A stretch of 64,000 nucleotides of DNA from RYN-133 sp963754285 (GTDB lineage: Bacteria > Actinomycetota > Actinomycetes > Mycobacteriales > Jatrophihabitantaceae), in the NCBI GenBank assembly GCA_963754285.1, contig CAVWFN010000006.1:248001-312000 (forward strand), read 5' to 3'. A program made the position numbers and the translations under genes. Below the pieces are notes generated by a model. It was not told where the DNA came from, did no database searches, and was given only the letters and a program-made list of their open reading frames with translations. Each line of letters begins with the position of its first letter. Position 1 is the stretch's first letter. Of this stretch, positions 14,045 through 22,950 are shown in pieces.

Positions 14045-16198
14045 ATGACCAACACGATTACCTGGGACCAGGACGCCGACGGCATCGTCACGCTCACGCT
14101 GGACGATCCGAGCCAGCGTGCGAACACGATGACCGACGACTTCCGTTCGTCGCTCGCGTCGACCGTCGACAAGCTCGTCGAGCAGAAGGACTCGATCACC
14201 GGCGTGATCATCACCTCGGCGAAGGACACGTTCTTCGCCGGCGGTGACCTCAAGCTGCTCGCACAGGTCAACGACGACAACGCGGCCGAGTTCGCTGCGG
14301 GCGTTACGAAGATCAAGGCCGATCTTCGCCGGCTCGAGACGCTGGGCAAGCCGGTCGTCGCCGCACTGAACGGCGCTGCGCTCGGCGGCGGTCTCGAGAT
14401 CGCGCTGTCGTGCCACCACCGCGTCGCGCTGAACAACCCGAAGTCGCAGTTCGGCTTCCCCGAGGTCACGCTCGGTCTGCTGCCGGGCGCCGGCGGCGTC
14501 GTGCGCACCGTCCGCATGCTCGGTCTGGCGGACGGGCTGATGAAGGTGCTGCTGCAGGGTCAGCGGTACAACCCGGCGGACGCGGTCGGGCTCGGGCTGG
14601 TCGACGAGGTCGCCGACTCCCCCGAGGCGATGCTCGAGGCCGCGCGTGCGTGGATCAAGGCGAACCCCGAGGCTGTGCAGCCGTGGGACGCGCAGGGTTA
14701 CCGCATGCCCGGCGGCACGCCGTCCAGCCCGAAGCTCGCCGGCATGCTGCCGGCGTTCCCGGCGAACCTGCGCAAGCAGCTCAAGGGCGCACCGATGCCC
14801 GCACCGCACCACATCATGTGCGCGGCGGTCGAGGGCGCGAACGTCGACGTCGACACCGCGTTCGCGATCGAGGGGCGCTACTTCGTCAACCTCGCCAAGG
14901 GCCAGGTCGCGAAGAACATGATCCAGGCGTTCTGGTTCGACCTGAACTCGATCAACGCCGGCGGCTCACGTCCGGACGGTTTCGACCCGAAGCCGGCGCA
15001 GAAGATCGCCGTGCTCGGCGCCGGAATGATGGGCGCCGGCATCGCCTACGTGTCCGCGCGTAACGGCATCGAGGTCGTGCTCAAGGACGTCTCGCTCGAG
15101 GCCGCCGAAAAGGGCAAGGGCTACTCGAAGAAGCTGCTCGACAAGGCGATCTCGCGCGGCAAGATGTCGCAGGAGAAGGCCGACGAGATCCTCGCGCGCA
15201 TCACGCCGACCGACGACTACGACAAGCTCGAAGGCTGCGACATGATCGTCGAGGCCGTGTTCGAGAAGCAGTCCCTCAAGCACGAGGTCTTCGGCGCGGC
15301 CGAGGGAGTCGTCCTGCCGGATGCCGTGCTCGGCTCGAACACGTCCACCCTGCCGATCACCGGTCTTGCCGAGGGCGTGCAGCGCAAGGAGGACTTCATC
15401 GGGCTGCACTTCTTCTCGCCGGTCGACAAGATGCCGCTGCTCGAGATCATCCGTGGTGAAAAGACTTCGGACGCGACGCTGGCTCGTGCGCTCGACTACT
15501 CGAAGCAGATCAAGAAGACCCCGATCGTCGTCAACGACAGCCGCGGCTTCTTCACCTCGCGCGTGATCGGCACCTTCGTCAACGAGGCGCTCGCGATGCT
15601 CGGTGAGGGCGTTGCGCCGGCGACGATCGAGCAGGCGACCACGCAGGCCGGGTACCCGGTCGGTGCGCTGCAGCTGGCGGACGAGCTCAACATGGAGCTG
15701 TTCCTGAAGATCCGCAACGAGAGCCGCGAGGCGATGGGCGACGCGTACGTGCGGCACCCCGCCGAGGACGTCGTCGAGAAGATGGTCGAGCTCGGCCGTC
15801 CGGGACGCCTGGCCGGCAAGGGCTTCTTCGACTACGACGAGGCGGGCAAGCGCACCGGGCTGTGGGACGGGTTGGCCGAGGCCTTCCCGGTCAGCGGTAA
15901 CCCGGGTGATGTCGATCTGCACGAGCTGTCCGAGCGCATGCTCGTGATCGAGGCCGTCGAGTCGGCGCGCTGCGTCGAGGAAGGCGTCCTCATCACGACG
16001 GCCGACGCGAACATCGGCTCGATCATGGGCATCGGCTTCCCGCCGTGGACCGGTGGCGTGCTGCAGTACATCAACGGGTTCCCCGGTGGCGTGTCGGCGT
16101 TCGTCGCACGCGCCGAGGAATTCGCGTCCAAGTACGGGCAGCGCTTCGAACCCAACCCCCTGCTGCGCAAGAAGGCCGAGAACGGCGAGACCTTCTGA
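14045..16198 (+). CDS. fadB: Bifunctional enoyl-CoA hydratase / 3-hydroxyacyl-CoA dehydrogenase
   Basis: The alpha subunit of the fatty-acid oxidation complex, 717 residues. The N-terminal crotonase domain has FFAGGDLKLL and the oxyanion-hole glycines of ALNGAALGGGLEIALSC. The dehydrogenase starts near residue 318 with the NAD-binding AVLGAGMMGAGIAYV, and GLHFFSPVDKMPLLEII and DSRGFFTSRVI are catalytic-domain hallmarks. The C-terminal domain holds GIGFPPWTGG. The start is ATG 14045, two bases after the fadA stop. The upstream open frame running into fadA exists only because of the fadA frameshift and does not mean a fusion. Confidence 0.95.
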   Translation: MTNTITWDQDADGIVTLTLDDPSQRANTMTDDFRSSLASTVDKLVEQKDSITGVIITSAKDTFFAGGDLKLLAQVNDDNAAEFAAGVTKIKADLRRLETLGKPVVAALNGAALGGGLEIALSCHHRVALNNPKSQFGFPEVTLGLLPGAGGVVRTVRMLGLADGLMKVLLQGQRYNPADAVGLGLVDEVADSPEAMLEAARAWIKANPEAVQPWDAQGYRMPGGTPSSPKLAGMLPAFPANLRKQLKGAPMPAPHHIMCAAVEGANVDVDTAFAIEGRYFVNLAKGQVAKNMIQAFWFDLNSINAGGSRPDGFDPKPAQKIAVLGAGMMGAGIAYVSARNGIEVVLKDVSLEAAEKGKGYSKKLLDKAISRGKMSQEKADEILARITPTDDYDKLEGCDMIVEAVFEKQSLKHEVFGAAEGVVLPDAVLGSNTSTLPITGLAEGVQRKEDFIGLHFFSPVDKMPLLEIIRGEKTSDATLARALDYSKQIKKTPIVVNDSRGFFTSRVIGTFVNEALAMLGEGVAPATIEQATTQAGYPVGALQLADELNMELFLKIRNESREAMGDAYVRHPAEDVVEKMVELGRPGRLAGKGFFDYDEAGKRTGLWDGLAEAFPVSGNPGDVDLHELSERMLVIEAVESARCVEEGVLITTADANIGSIMGIGFPPWTGGVLQYINGFPGGVSAFVARAEEFASKYGQRFEPNPLLRKKAENGETF

Positions 16199-16220
16199 CC
16201 CAGCTCGGGGCCACATCTCC

Positions 16221-16290
16221 CGCGAGTGGTCATTAATCGCGCGAGTGGTCACATATATGTGACCACTCGACGCGTTAGTGACCACTCGCG
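16221..16290. repeat. Nested palindromic intergenic element, copy 1 (best copy)
   Basis: The core 16242-16269 is a perfect 28-bp palindrome (left arm CGAGTGGTCACATA). It is embedded in outer arms 16221-16241 and 16271-16290 that again read CGCGAGTGGTCA and its inverse. Both pairs share the centre 16255.5. The motif AGTGG therefore occurs twice rightward (16225, 16244) and twice inverted, with 19-base spacing on each side. It lies between fadB and the CoA-transferase gene. Confidence 0.85.
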
Positions 16291-16310
16291 GACTACTTGA
16301 GGCGGTTGCC

Positions 16311-17435
16311 ATGGCGGGGCCACTAGACGGTGTACGGGTCGTCGAGCTGCCGGCGATCGGGCCGGTCCCGTTCGCCGGCATGCTGCTCGCCGATCTGGGC
16401 GCCGAGGTCGTGCGCATCGACAAGCTGGCGGCGACCGGGCCGTTCGACGGCCTGCCGGCCGGTCCGCTCGGACGGGGACGGCGCTCGCTCGCGGTCGACG
16501 TGCGTAAGCCGGGCGGTGCCGAGATCGTGCTGCGGCTGTGCGAGTCGGCCGAGCTGTTGATCGAGGGCTTCCGTCCCGGCGTCGCCGAGCGGCTGGGCAT
16601 CGGCCCGGCGGACGTGCACGCGCGCAACCCGAAACTCGTCTACGGACGGATGACCGGGTGGGGCCAGGAAGGCCCGCTCGCGCACACCGCCGGGCACGAC
16701 ATCACCTATCTCGCGATCACTGGCGTGCTGCACGGCATCGGGACGGCCGACGGTCCGCCGGTGCCGCCCGTGAACTATGTCGCCGACTTCGGCGGCGGCG
16801 CGATGTTCCTCGTGACGGGACTGCTCGCGGCGCTCACGCATGCACGGTCGACCGGCGAGGGTCAGGTCGTCGACACCGCCATGACCGAAGGCGCCGGCTA
16901 CCTCGCGTCGATGACGCGCACGTTCTTCGCGATGGGCGGGTGGCAGGACAAGCGCGCTTCGAACCTGCTCGACGGAGGCGCTCCCAACTACCGCTGCTAC
17001 GAATGCGCGGACGGACGCTACGTCGCCGTCGGCGCGCTCGAACCGCAGTTCTGGCAAGCGCTGGTCGCCGGCCTCGGGCTGACCGATCCCCCGTCGGCAC
17101 ACGACCCGTCGCAATGGAAGGCGTGCGCCGAACTTCTCGCCGCGACCTTCAAGACGCGCACCCGCGACGAGTGGGCCGAGCAGTTCGCCGACACCGACGC
17201 GTGCGTCGCGCCCGTCCTGACATTGGAAGAGGCACCGAACCATCCGCACAACGTCGCGCGCCACTCGTACACGCAGGTGGGCACCGCGACGATGGTCGAC
17301 GCGGCGCCCAAGTTCTCGGCGACCCCAGGGCGAGCCGGAGATCTGACCGCGATCGGTGCCGACACCGAGGCGCTGCTCGCAGAACTCGGCTTCGACGATC
17401 TCTCGGAGCTGCGCTCGGCCGGAACGATCGCTTAG
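16311..17435 (+). CDS. CaiB/BaiF CoA-transferase family protein, alpha-methylacyl-CoA racemase-like
   Basis: 374 residues. It is related to alpha-methylacyl-CoA racemase, which inverts the 2-methyl centre of branched acyl-CoAs so they can enter beta-oxidation. The diagnostic catalytic His is in AGHDITYLAI and the Asp in NYVADFGGGAMF. The N-terminus GVRVVELPAIGPVPFAGMLL is typical of CaiB. I use ATG 16311, with GAGG 9 bases before it. The frame is open from 16278, but that stretch is the palindromic repeat. Its position after fadAB supports a role in branched or sterol side-chain acyl-CoA use. Confidence 0.88.
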   Translation: MAGPLDGVRVVELPAIGPVPFAGMLLADLGAEVVRIDKLAATGPFDGLPAGPLGRGRRSLAVDVRKPGGAEIVLRLCESAELLIEGFRPGVAERLGIGPADVHARNPKLVYGRMTGWGQEGPLAHTAGHDITYLAITGVLHGIGTADGPPVPPVNYVADFGGGAMFLVTGLLAALTHARSTGEGQVVDTAMTEGAGYLASMTRTFFAMGGWQDKRASNLLDGGAPNYRCYECADGRYVAVGALEPQFWQALVAGLGLTDPPSAHDPSQWKACAELLAATFKTRTRDEWAEQFADTDACVAPVLTLEEAPNHPHNVARHSYTQVGTATMVDAAPKFSATPGRAGDLTAIGADTEALLAELGFDDLSELRSAGTIA

Positions 17436-17455
17436 CCGTCGGCTCCTGCACCGAC

Positions 17456-17515
17456 GTGGCGCGACTTGCCATGAGTGGCGGGATATATCGCGCCACTCGA
17501 CACCCAAACGCGACA
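17456..17515. repeat. Nested palindromic intergenic element, copy 2 (degenerate outer arms)
   Basis: The inner palindrome 17473-17498 (GAGTGGCG ... CGCCACTC) has one mismatched pair around GATATATC. The outer half-sites are weak (GTGGCGCG at 17456, CGCGACAC on the right). The left GTGG spacing of 19 bases matches the other copies. It fills the gap between the racemase-like gene and the nucleotidyltransferase gene. Confidence 0.6.
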
Positions 17516-17541
17516 CTCAGCGTTGGTGGGGCGGGCTCGCC

Positions 17542-17547
17542 TATCGT
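17542..17547 (+). promoter_or_regulatory. -10 element for a leaderless gene
   Basis: TATCGT fits the TANNNT -10 pattern and ends 7 bases before GTG 17555. Transcription would start at the start codon itself. Confidence 0.5.
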
Positions 17548-17554
17548 TGGTCCT

Positions 17555-17944
17555 GTGCGCGAGATGTCGCTGCGCGACGTGCTCGCGTTCCTCGACCTGA
17601 CCGATGACCTCGGGATCGTCCCGTGGCTGGCCGGCGGGTGGGGCGACGACGCCGGGCACGGCGAGCAGACCCGCTGGCACGAGGACCTCGACGTCTTCAT
17701 CGCCGCCCGCGATGCAGCGGTGTTCGCCCAGCACCTGACCCTGCGCGGCTTCACCGCCCAGCCGCAGGCGCCCTGGCACACGACCTTCGTCGACCGGCGC
17801 GGACGCGCGATCGACGTGCGGTTGTTCGAACGCGACGGCGACGAGGTCACCTACGGCCCGGACGAGCGTTGGCCCGGCGAGACACTCGACGGTTACGGTG
17901 TTCTCGGCGAGCGGACGGTCCGCGTTGTCAGACCCCACCATTAG
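17555..17944 (+). CDS. Small nucleotidyltransferase-fold protein (aminoglycoside/lincosamide nucleotidyltransferase-like)
   Basis: 129 residues. The motif WLAGGWGDDAGHGEQTRWHEDLDVFI (described here in two parts: GGWGDD and HEDLDVF) is the nucleotidyltransferase signature found in LinA/ANT(2'')-type enzymes, with the acidic pair that binds Mg-NTP. It is much like the short chromosomal proteins of this fold, which often have unknown substrates. Resistance activity cannot be claimed. GTG 17555 is chosen because a TANNNT -10 sits 7 bases upstream (leaderless). ATG 17564 is an alternative. Its TAG stop lies inside the -10 of the next gene. Confidence 0.75.
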   Translation: MREMSLRDVLAFLDLTDDLGIVPWLAGGWGDDAGHGEQTRWHEDLDVFIAARDAAVFAQHLTLRGFTAQPQAPWHTTFVDRRGRAIDVRLFERDGDEVTYGPDERWPGETLDGYGVLGERTVRVVRPHH

Positions 17945-17953
17945 CTTGCCGGT

Positions 17954-18328
17954 ATGAGCGATCTCCGGTTGGAACTCGTCATCGTCCCGGTCAGCGACGT
18001 CGACAAGGCCAAGGCGTTCTACGTCGACAAGGCCGGCTTCACCGCCGACCACGACCAGCGCGTCAACGATCAATTGCGGTTTGTGCAGCTGACCCCGCCG
18101 GGCTCGGCCTGCTCGATCGCATTCGGCGAGGGCATCACCGACAGCGAGCCGGGCTCGGTCAAGGGACTGCAATTGGTCACCGCTGACGTCGAGGCCGAGC
18201 GCGCCGGCTTCCTCGAGCGGGGCCTCGATGTCGGCGAGGTGGAAGACCTCCCGTGGGGCCGGTTCGTGTACTTCACCGACCCCGACGGCAACGCGTGGAG
18301 CGTGCAGCAGATCGTGCGTCCGGGCTGA
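17954..18328 (+). CDS. VOC (glyoxalase/dioxygenase fold) family protein
   Basis: A single-domain 124-residue VOC protein: LELVIVPVSDVDKAKAFYVD at the N-terminus and the C-terminal FVYFTDPDGNAWSVQQI, the usual second beta-alpha-beta module with the metal-ligand acid position. The substrate is unknown. ATG 17954 lies 6 bases after TAGCTT (17942-17947), so it is probably leaderless. That hexamer overlaps the stop codon of the upstream gene. It is convergent with ddl, and the two stop codons abut at 18328/18329. Confidence 0.82.
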   Translation: MSDLRLELVIVPVSDVDKAKAFYVDKAGFTADHDQRVNDQLRFVQLTPPGSACSIAFGEGITDSEPGSVKGLQLVTADVEAERAGFLERGLDVGEVEDLPWGRFVYFTDPDGNAWSVQQIVRPG

Positions 18329-19402
18329 TCAGTTCGCTGCGCGCCGGAGCGCAGCAGCGATGAGCCGGTCGACGAGTTCGGGATACGTGACCCCCGACTC
18401 GGCCCACATCCGCGGGAACATCGAGATCGGCGTGAACCCGGGCATCGTGTTGACCTCGTTCACCACGACGGTGTCGTCCGGCGTGATGAAGAAGTCGACG
18501 CGGGCCAGCCCGGCGCAGTCGAGCGCGACGAACGCGCGGCAGGCCGCCTCCTGCACCGCGTGAGTGACCTGGGGCGAGAGCTTGGCCGGGACGTCGAACT
18601 CGCAGGCGTCGTCGAGGTACTTGGCGTCGAAGTCGTACCAGTCGTGCGAGCCCGTCAGCCTGATCTCGGCAGGCAGCGACGCCTCGGGTGTGCCGTTGGC
18701 ACTCTCGAGCACGCCGCACTCGACCTCGCGACCGGTCACGGCCGCCTCGATGAGCGCCTTGTTGTCGTGCTCGTACGCGGTGGCCAACGCGTCAGGCAGT
18801 TGCGCCCAGTCGGTGATCTTCGTGATCCCGACGCTCGAACCTGCGCGGGCGGGCTTGACGAAGGCAGGCAGGCCGAGCGTTTCCACATCGGCAGGCACCT
18901 GATCGCGGTGCCGCACGACGCGGTACGTGCCGACGTCGAGACCTTCGGCGGCCAACAGCTTCTTCGTGTACTCCTTGTCCATCGCGGCAGCGCTCGCGAA
19001 CACGCCCGGCCCGACGTAGGGGACGCCGGCCATCTCGAACAGACCCTGGATCGTCCCGTCCTCGCCGAAGCGCCCGTGCAGGACGGGAAACACGACGTCC
19101 ACCGTCTCGAGCGCCTGCACGCCGCTGCGCGGTTCGACCGTCACCAGACCCTTCGCGGTCGGATCGGCCGGCAGCACGACCGCGGTGCCTTCGGACACTG
19201 CCGGCACGGTGCGACCGGTGATCTGCATCGACGCGGCGTCGCCGGAGGTGAGCAGCCACGCGCCCTCGCGGTTGATGCCGATCGGGACGACCTCGTAGCG
19301 GTCGGGATCCAGTGCCGAGATCACGCTCCCGGCGGAGACGACCGAGATCCCGTGTTCGCTGCTGCGACCGCCATAGACGACGGCCACTCGAATTCTTGTC
19401 AT
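18329..19402 (-). CDS. ddl: D-alanine--D-alanine ligase
   Basis: Makes the D-Ala-D-Ala dipeptide for peptidoglycan. The 357-residue ATP-grasp protein has VAVVYGGRSSEHGISVVSAG at the N-terminus, FPVLHGRFGEDGTIQG, the ATP-grasp loop FVKPARAGSSVGITKI, and VNEVNTMPGFTPISMFPRMW near the end, with the Mg-binding Glu/Asn. I chose ATG 19402 because TAGGGT (19416-19411) lies 8 bases before it, suggesting a leaderless message. GTG 19408 is an in-frame alternative. It is downstream of plsC-gpsA on the same strand, 88 bases after the gpsA stop. Confidence 0.95.
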   Translation of the reverse strand: MTRIRVAVVYGGRSSEHGISVVSAGSVISALDPDRYEVVPIGINREGAWLLTSGDAASMQITGRTVPAVSEGTAVVLPADPTAKGLVTVEPRSGVQALETVDVVFPVLHGRFGEDGTIQGLFEMAGVPYVGPGVFASAAAMDKEYTKKLLAAEGLDVGTYRVVRHRDQVPADVETLGLPAFVKPARAGSSVGITKITDWAQLPDALATAYEHDNKALIEAAVTGREVECGVLESANGTPEASLPAEIRLTGSHDWYDFDAKYLDDACEFDVPAKLSPQVTHAVQEAACRAFVALDCAGLARVDFFITPDDTVVVNEVNTMPGFTPISMFPRMWAESGVTYPELVDRLIAAALRRAAN

Positions 19403-19490
19403 CGCCACCGACCCTATCCGGGGCGCCCCGCGGGTGCGTCGAGCGTTCTTTGCGAGGCGCTCTCGTAGGGCAAAACCTAACCGGTCGTCC

Positions 19491-20492
19491 TCAATGGCTT
19501 TCGCTCTTGGTCGAGCGCGACATCAACAACTCACCGACGGTGCGCGGGCTCAACGCGCGGAAGCACACGGCCTCGACCGCGGCGGTGATCGGCACCTCGA
19601 CAACCATTCGGTGCGCGAGCTCGAGCACCGAACGGCACGACTTGACGCCCTCGGCCACCTGCCCGTGCAAGGCGTTCTGCGCCTGCTCGAGCGTCTCGCC
19701 ACGGCCGAGTCGCTCACCGAAGGTGCGGTTGCGCGAGAGCGGCGATGCGCACGTCGCGACGAGGTCGCCCAGGCCCGCGAGGCCCGCGAAGGTGAGCGGG
19801 TCGGCACCGAGTGCGGCACCCAGGCGCGAGGTCTCGGCGAGCCCGCGCGTGATCAGCGATGCCGTGGTGTTGTCGCCGAACCCCATGCCCTGGGCCATGC
19901 CGCATGCGAGGGCGATGACGTTCTTCACCGCTCCGCCGAGCTCACACCCGATCACATCAGTGTTGGTGTACGGCCGGAAGTACGCGGTCGTGCTCGCCTG
20001 CTGCACCAGGGCGGCTGTGTTCTCGTCGGTGCAGGCCACGACCGTCGCGGTCGGTTGACGCCTCGCGATCTCGAGAGCGAGATTGGGCCCGGACACCGCG
20101 ACGATGCGATCGGCGGACGCGCCCGCGACGTCCGCGATCACTTCCGTCATGCGCTTGGTGGTGCCGAGTTCGACACCCTTCATCAGGCTGATGAGCACGG
20201 CGTCCGGGGGCAGCAGCGCCTTCCACTGAGCGAGGTTCTCGCGCAGCGACTGCGACGTGACGGCGATCGCGACGAGTTCGGCGCCGTCGAGCGCCTCAGC
20301 GGCGTCGTGCGTCGCGTGCAGCGCCGCGGGCAGTTCCACGCCCGGCAGGTATTCGGGATTGACTCGGGTGCGCTCGATACCCTCGGCGATCTCACGGCGA
20401 CGGGCCCAGAGGGTCACTTCGTTGCCGGCATCGACCAACACCTTGGCGTAGGCCGTCCCCCAGTTCCCGGCACCGAGCACAGCGGCCTTCAT
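19491..20492 (-). CDS. gpsA: Glycerol-3-phosphate dehydrogenase (NAD(P)+)
   Basis: Reduces dihydroxyacetone phosphate to sn-glycerol-3-phosphate for phospholipid synthesis. Its 333 residues have the Rossmann loop AVLGAGNWGTAYAKVL at residues 4-19, VSGPNLALEIA and the catalytic-lysine region CELGGAVKNVIALACGMAQG. ATG 20492 overlaps the plsC stop by 4 bases (ATGA), so product and user of glycerol-3-phosphate chemistry are translationally coupled. The open frame upstream of ATG 20492 belongs to plsC territory. Confidence 0.95.
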   Translation of the reverse strand: MKAAVLGAGNWGTAYAKVLVDAGNEVTLWARRREIAEGIERTRVNPEYLPGVELPAALHATHDAAEALDGAELVAIAVTSQSLRENLAQWKALLPPDAVLISLMKGVELGTTKRMTEVIADVAGASADRIVAVSGPNLALEIARRQPTATVVACTDENTAALVQQASTTAYFRPYTNTDVIGCELGGAVKNVIALACGMAQGMGFGDNTTASLITRGLAETSRLGAALGADPLTFAGLAGLGDLVATCASPLSRNRTFGERLGRGETLEQAQNALHGQVAEGVKSCRSVLELAHRMVVEVPITAAVEAVCFRALSPRTVGELLMSRSTKSESH

Positions 20493-21253
20493 GACTTGGC
20501 TGACCTCGTCCACTTGTACAGCGGGCCGGTCGGCGCCGGCTCGCCGCGCAGCTCTGCGACGTCATCGCGCAGCCGTCGCATGATCAGTTCGGTGACCTCG
20601 CGCAGCGCTGCCCCGTCGACGGGACGGGTGCGATAGGGCGACAGATCGATCGGGTCGCCGACCGACAGCGTGTGCCGCGGACGCGGGAACAGCCTGACCT
20701 TCTTGTGGTACAGGTCGATCTGCTCCTGAACGCCCCACTGTGCAACGGGAATCACGGGCACTCCCGGTGCGAGCAGAGCGAGGCGGGCGGCGCCGGTCTT
20801 GCCGGCCATCGGCCATCCGTTCGGGTCGCGCGTCACCGTTCCTTCGGGATGCAGCACGATCATGCCGCCGTCCTCGAGAGCGCGCACCGCTGCGTCGAAC
20901 GACTGCCGCGCATCGGCCGTCCCACGTTTGACCGGGATGTGACCCATTCCCCGCATCGCCGCGCCGACCGCGAACACGTCGAAGATCGAGTCCTTGGCGA
21001 GGAATCGAGGTCGGCGGGCACCGTCGATGATCATCTTGGCCACAAGGAACGGATCGACGTGCGACACGTGGTTGACGACGATGATCGCGCCACCGGACTG
21101 GGGCAGCTTGGCAAGGTTGCGGTACCGGGTGCGAATCAGCAATGAGAACGGCGTGTAGAGAACCAACATCACGATTCCCCACGCGAGCCCCAGCTTCTCG
21201 CCGTGGCCCGGCCTGCGCAGTTTTGCCGTCGGCAAGCGGATCGCCCCTCTCAT
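20489..21253 (-). CDS. plsC: 1-acyl-sn-glycerol-3-phosphate acyltransferase (PlsC family)
   Basis: 254 residues. It transfers an acyl chain to lysophosphatidate at the membrane. A hydrophobic N-terminal segment (LAWGIVMLVLYTPFSLLI, about residues 23-40) precedes the acyltransferase motif VVNHVSHVDPFL (the H-x4-D catalytic pair) and the glycerol-phosphate motif LHPEGTVTRD. ATG is at 21253. The gene diverges from the metallopeptidase gene, with 54 bases between starts, and is coupled to gpsA. Confidence 0.9.
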   Translation of the reverse strand: MRGAIRLPTAKLRRPGHGEKLGLAWGIVMLVLYTPFSLLIRTRYRNLAKLPQSGGAIIVVNHVSHVDPFLVAKMIIDGARRPRFLAKDSIFDVFAVGAAMRGMGHIPVKRGTADARQSFDAAVRALEDGGMIVLHPEGTVTRDPNGWPMAGKTGAARLALLAPGVPVIPVAQWGVQEQIDLYHKKVRLFPRPRHTLSVGDPIDLSPYRTRPVDGAALREVTELIMRRLRDDVAELRGEPAPTGPLYKWTRSAKS

Positions 21254-21307
21254 GAGTCCAGTGCAGTCTGCCAAACCGCCGAACACCGTTGCGTTAGCGT
21301 GGTTGCA

Positions 21308-22303
21308 ATGCGCCCTTTTGCGTGCGGCACCTGTCGGAGCTTGGTCTTCTTCGAGAACTTCCGCTGTATGACCTGCGATTCCGCGCTGGCCTATGACCGG
21401 GCGGCCACGGACCTCGTCGTGCTCACCGACGAGGGTTCGCGCTGCGCCAACCACGACCTCGCCGAGTGCAACTGGCTCGCCGTCCCTGGTGCGCCGTTGT
21501 GCGGCAGTTGCGCCCTCACCCGCACCCGCCCGGCCGACGACGACACGGCAGCGCTCGCGGCCTTCGCGACGACCGAAGGGGCCAAGCGTCGGCTGGTGTA
21601 TCAACTCGACGCCCTGGGCCTTCGCACCGACGGACTCGTGTTCGATCTGCTGTCGAGCCAATACGAAGCGGTGACCACCGGGCACGCGGACGGAGTCGTC
21701 ACGATCGATCTGGCCGAGGGCAGCGACCCGCACCGAGAGGCGATGCGGGTGCAGCTCGCCGAGCCGTACCGCACGATGCTCGGGCACCTGCGGCACGAGG
21801 TCGGGCACTTCTACTGGACGGTGCTCGTCGACGGCACCGATCGCCTCGACGCGTTCCGGGAACTGTTCGGCGACGAACGCGCCGACTACGCGGATGCTCT
21901 CGAACGTCACTACGACGCCGTCGACGACCGGACGTGGACCGACACCCACATCAGCTACTACGCAGCCGCGCACCCGTGGGAGGACTGGGCCGAGTCGTTC
22001 GCGCACTATCTGCACATTCGCGACACGATGCAGACCGCCCAGGCCTGGGGCATCCACATCGGGGGCCCGCACCTCGACCTCCAAGTGGCCTGGGACGCCC
22101 GGCTCTCGGTGAACCCTGTCGACACGGTCACCGACTTCGACGAAATGGTCCGCTCCTGGATCGCGTTCACGTTTGCGATGAACGCCGTCAACGACAGCAT
22201 GGGCAACGGTCCGCTCTACCCGTTCGCCCCCAGCCCGACCGCGCTCGAGAAGTTGCGGTTCGTGCACGACGCCATCGGTGCGACGCTCGGATCCGTTGTA
22301 TGA
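21308..22303 (+). CDS. Putative zinc-binding metallopeptidase (zinc-ribbon, DUF2248/COG4307 type)
   Basis: 331 residues. The N-terminal rubredoxin-like zinc ribbon (CGTC ... CMTC, then CANHD ... CGSC) is followed by a globular domain with HLRHEVGHFYW near residue 163, a gluzincin-type HExxH-like motif in which V replaces an acid-adjacent position but E is kept. A downstream WEDWAESFAHYLH may supply the third zinc ligand and a second acid. Function is unproven in the family. ATG 21308 is 7 bases after TAGCGT (21295-21300), so it is probably leaderless. Its stop overlaps the cofC start. Confidence 0.85.
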   Translation: MRPFACGTCRSLVFFENFRCMTCDSALAYDRAATDLVVLTDEGSRCANHDLAECNWLAVPGAPLCGSCALTRTRPADDDTAALAAFATTEGAKRRLVYQLDALGLRTDGLVFDLLSSQYEAVTTGHADGVVTIDLAEGSDPHREAMRVQLAEPYRTMLGHLRHEVGHFYWTVLVDGTDRLDAFRELFGDERADYADALERHYDAVDDRTWTDTHISYYAAAHPWEDWAESFAHYLHIRDTMQTAQAWGIHIGGPHLDLQVAWDARLSVNPVDTVTDFDEMVRSWIAFTFAMNAVNDSMGNGPLYPFAPSPTALEKLRFVHDAIGATLGSVV

Positions 22304-22950
22304 GCTGGACGGTGCTGGTGCCGATTCGCGCATTGCCGAGTGCGAAGAGCCGGTTGGCGTCCTCGGTCCCGTCCGAGCTGTTCGAGCAACTCGTCTCTGC
22401 GATCCGCGCAGACACGCTGACCGCGGTGCGTGCCTGCAGCGCGGTCGCGCGCGTGGTTGTCGTCGGTGACCGTCCCGGCGACGGCATCACCCTCGTCCAG
22501 CACTCGGCGGGTCTCAACGGCGCCCTGCGCGACGGCGCCGCACTGGCGCGCGAGCGTTGGAGCGCCGATGGCACCGTGGCGTTGGTGGGCGACCTGCCCG
22601 CCTTGCGTCCGGACGAGCTTGCCGAGGCGTTAGGGGCCGCAATGTCCCACGAGGCTGCGTTCGTCCCCGACCGCACAGGCACCGGCACCACCCTGTTGAC
22701 GGCTCGCGCAGGCGTCGTCCTCGACCCACGGTTCGGTGCGGGCTCGGCCGCCCGCCACGAGACGTTCGCCACCCGTCTACCCGCCGGCGCCGGGCTACGG
22801 CACGACGTCGACACGGCCGAAGATCTCGCCGCTGCGGCGGCCGTCGGGCTCGGCGAGCACACGGCAGCTGTGCTTAGTCCAGACGGCGGGCCTTCCCCGT
22901 TCACCCTGACGCGGCATTATGTGCAGCATGGGTGCTCTGATCCAGGCTGA
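22300..22950 (+). CDS. cofC: 2-phospho-L-lactate / phosphoenolpyruvate guanylyltransferase (F420 biosynthesis)
   Basis: 216 residues, the CofC/FbiD enzyme that activates phosphoenolpyruvate or 2-phospholactate with GTP in coenzyme F420 synthesis. Family landmarks are VLVPIRALPSAKSRLA at the N-terminus, VALVGDLPALRPDELAEAL mid-protein and RHDVDTAEDLAAA at the end. ATG 22300 overlaps the peptidase stop (ATGA). The 3' end overlaps the start region of ppk1 by 23 bases. The mycobacterial homologue (Rv2983, FbiD) is at the same place next to ppk1. F420-type enzymes occur at 33.9 and 56.4 kb in this window. Confidence 0.92.
   Translation: MSWTVLVPIRALPSAKSRLASSVPSELFEQLVSAIRADTLTAVRACSAVARVVVVGDRPGDGITLVQHSAGLNGALRDGAALARERWSADGTVALVGDLPALRPDELAEALGAAMSHEAAFVPDRTGTGTTLLTARAGVVLDPRFGAGSAARHETFATRLPAGAGLRHDVDTAEDLAAAAAVGLGEHTAAVLSPDGGPSPFTLTRHYVQHGCSDPG

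Noticed and set aside
12830..16198. One open frame of 1122 codons that looks like a thiolase-FadB fusion
   Set aside because: The middle stretch (13661-14044) is out-of-frame thiolase sequence. The correct thiolase C-terminus lies in the next frame and ends at 14042, two bases before the fadB ATG, so these are two genes and one frameshift.
17555..17944. Calling the small nucleotidyltransferase an antibiotic resistance gene
   Set aside because: Only the generic GGWGxD...DLD fold motif is visible in a 129-residue protein. No substrate can be inferred and there is no resistance context.
20489..22333. Extension of plsC into a 614-codon frame
   Set aside because: Upstream of ATG 21253 the frame is antisense to the metallopeptidase gene and carries no acyltransferase-like sequence.
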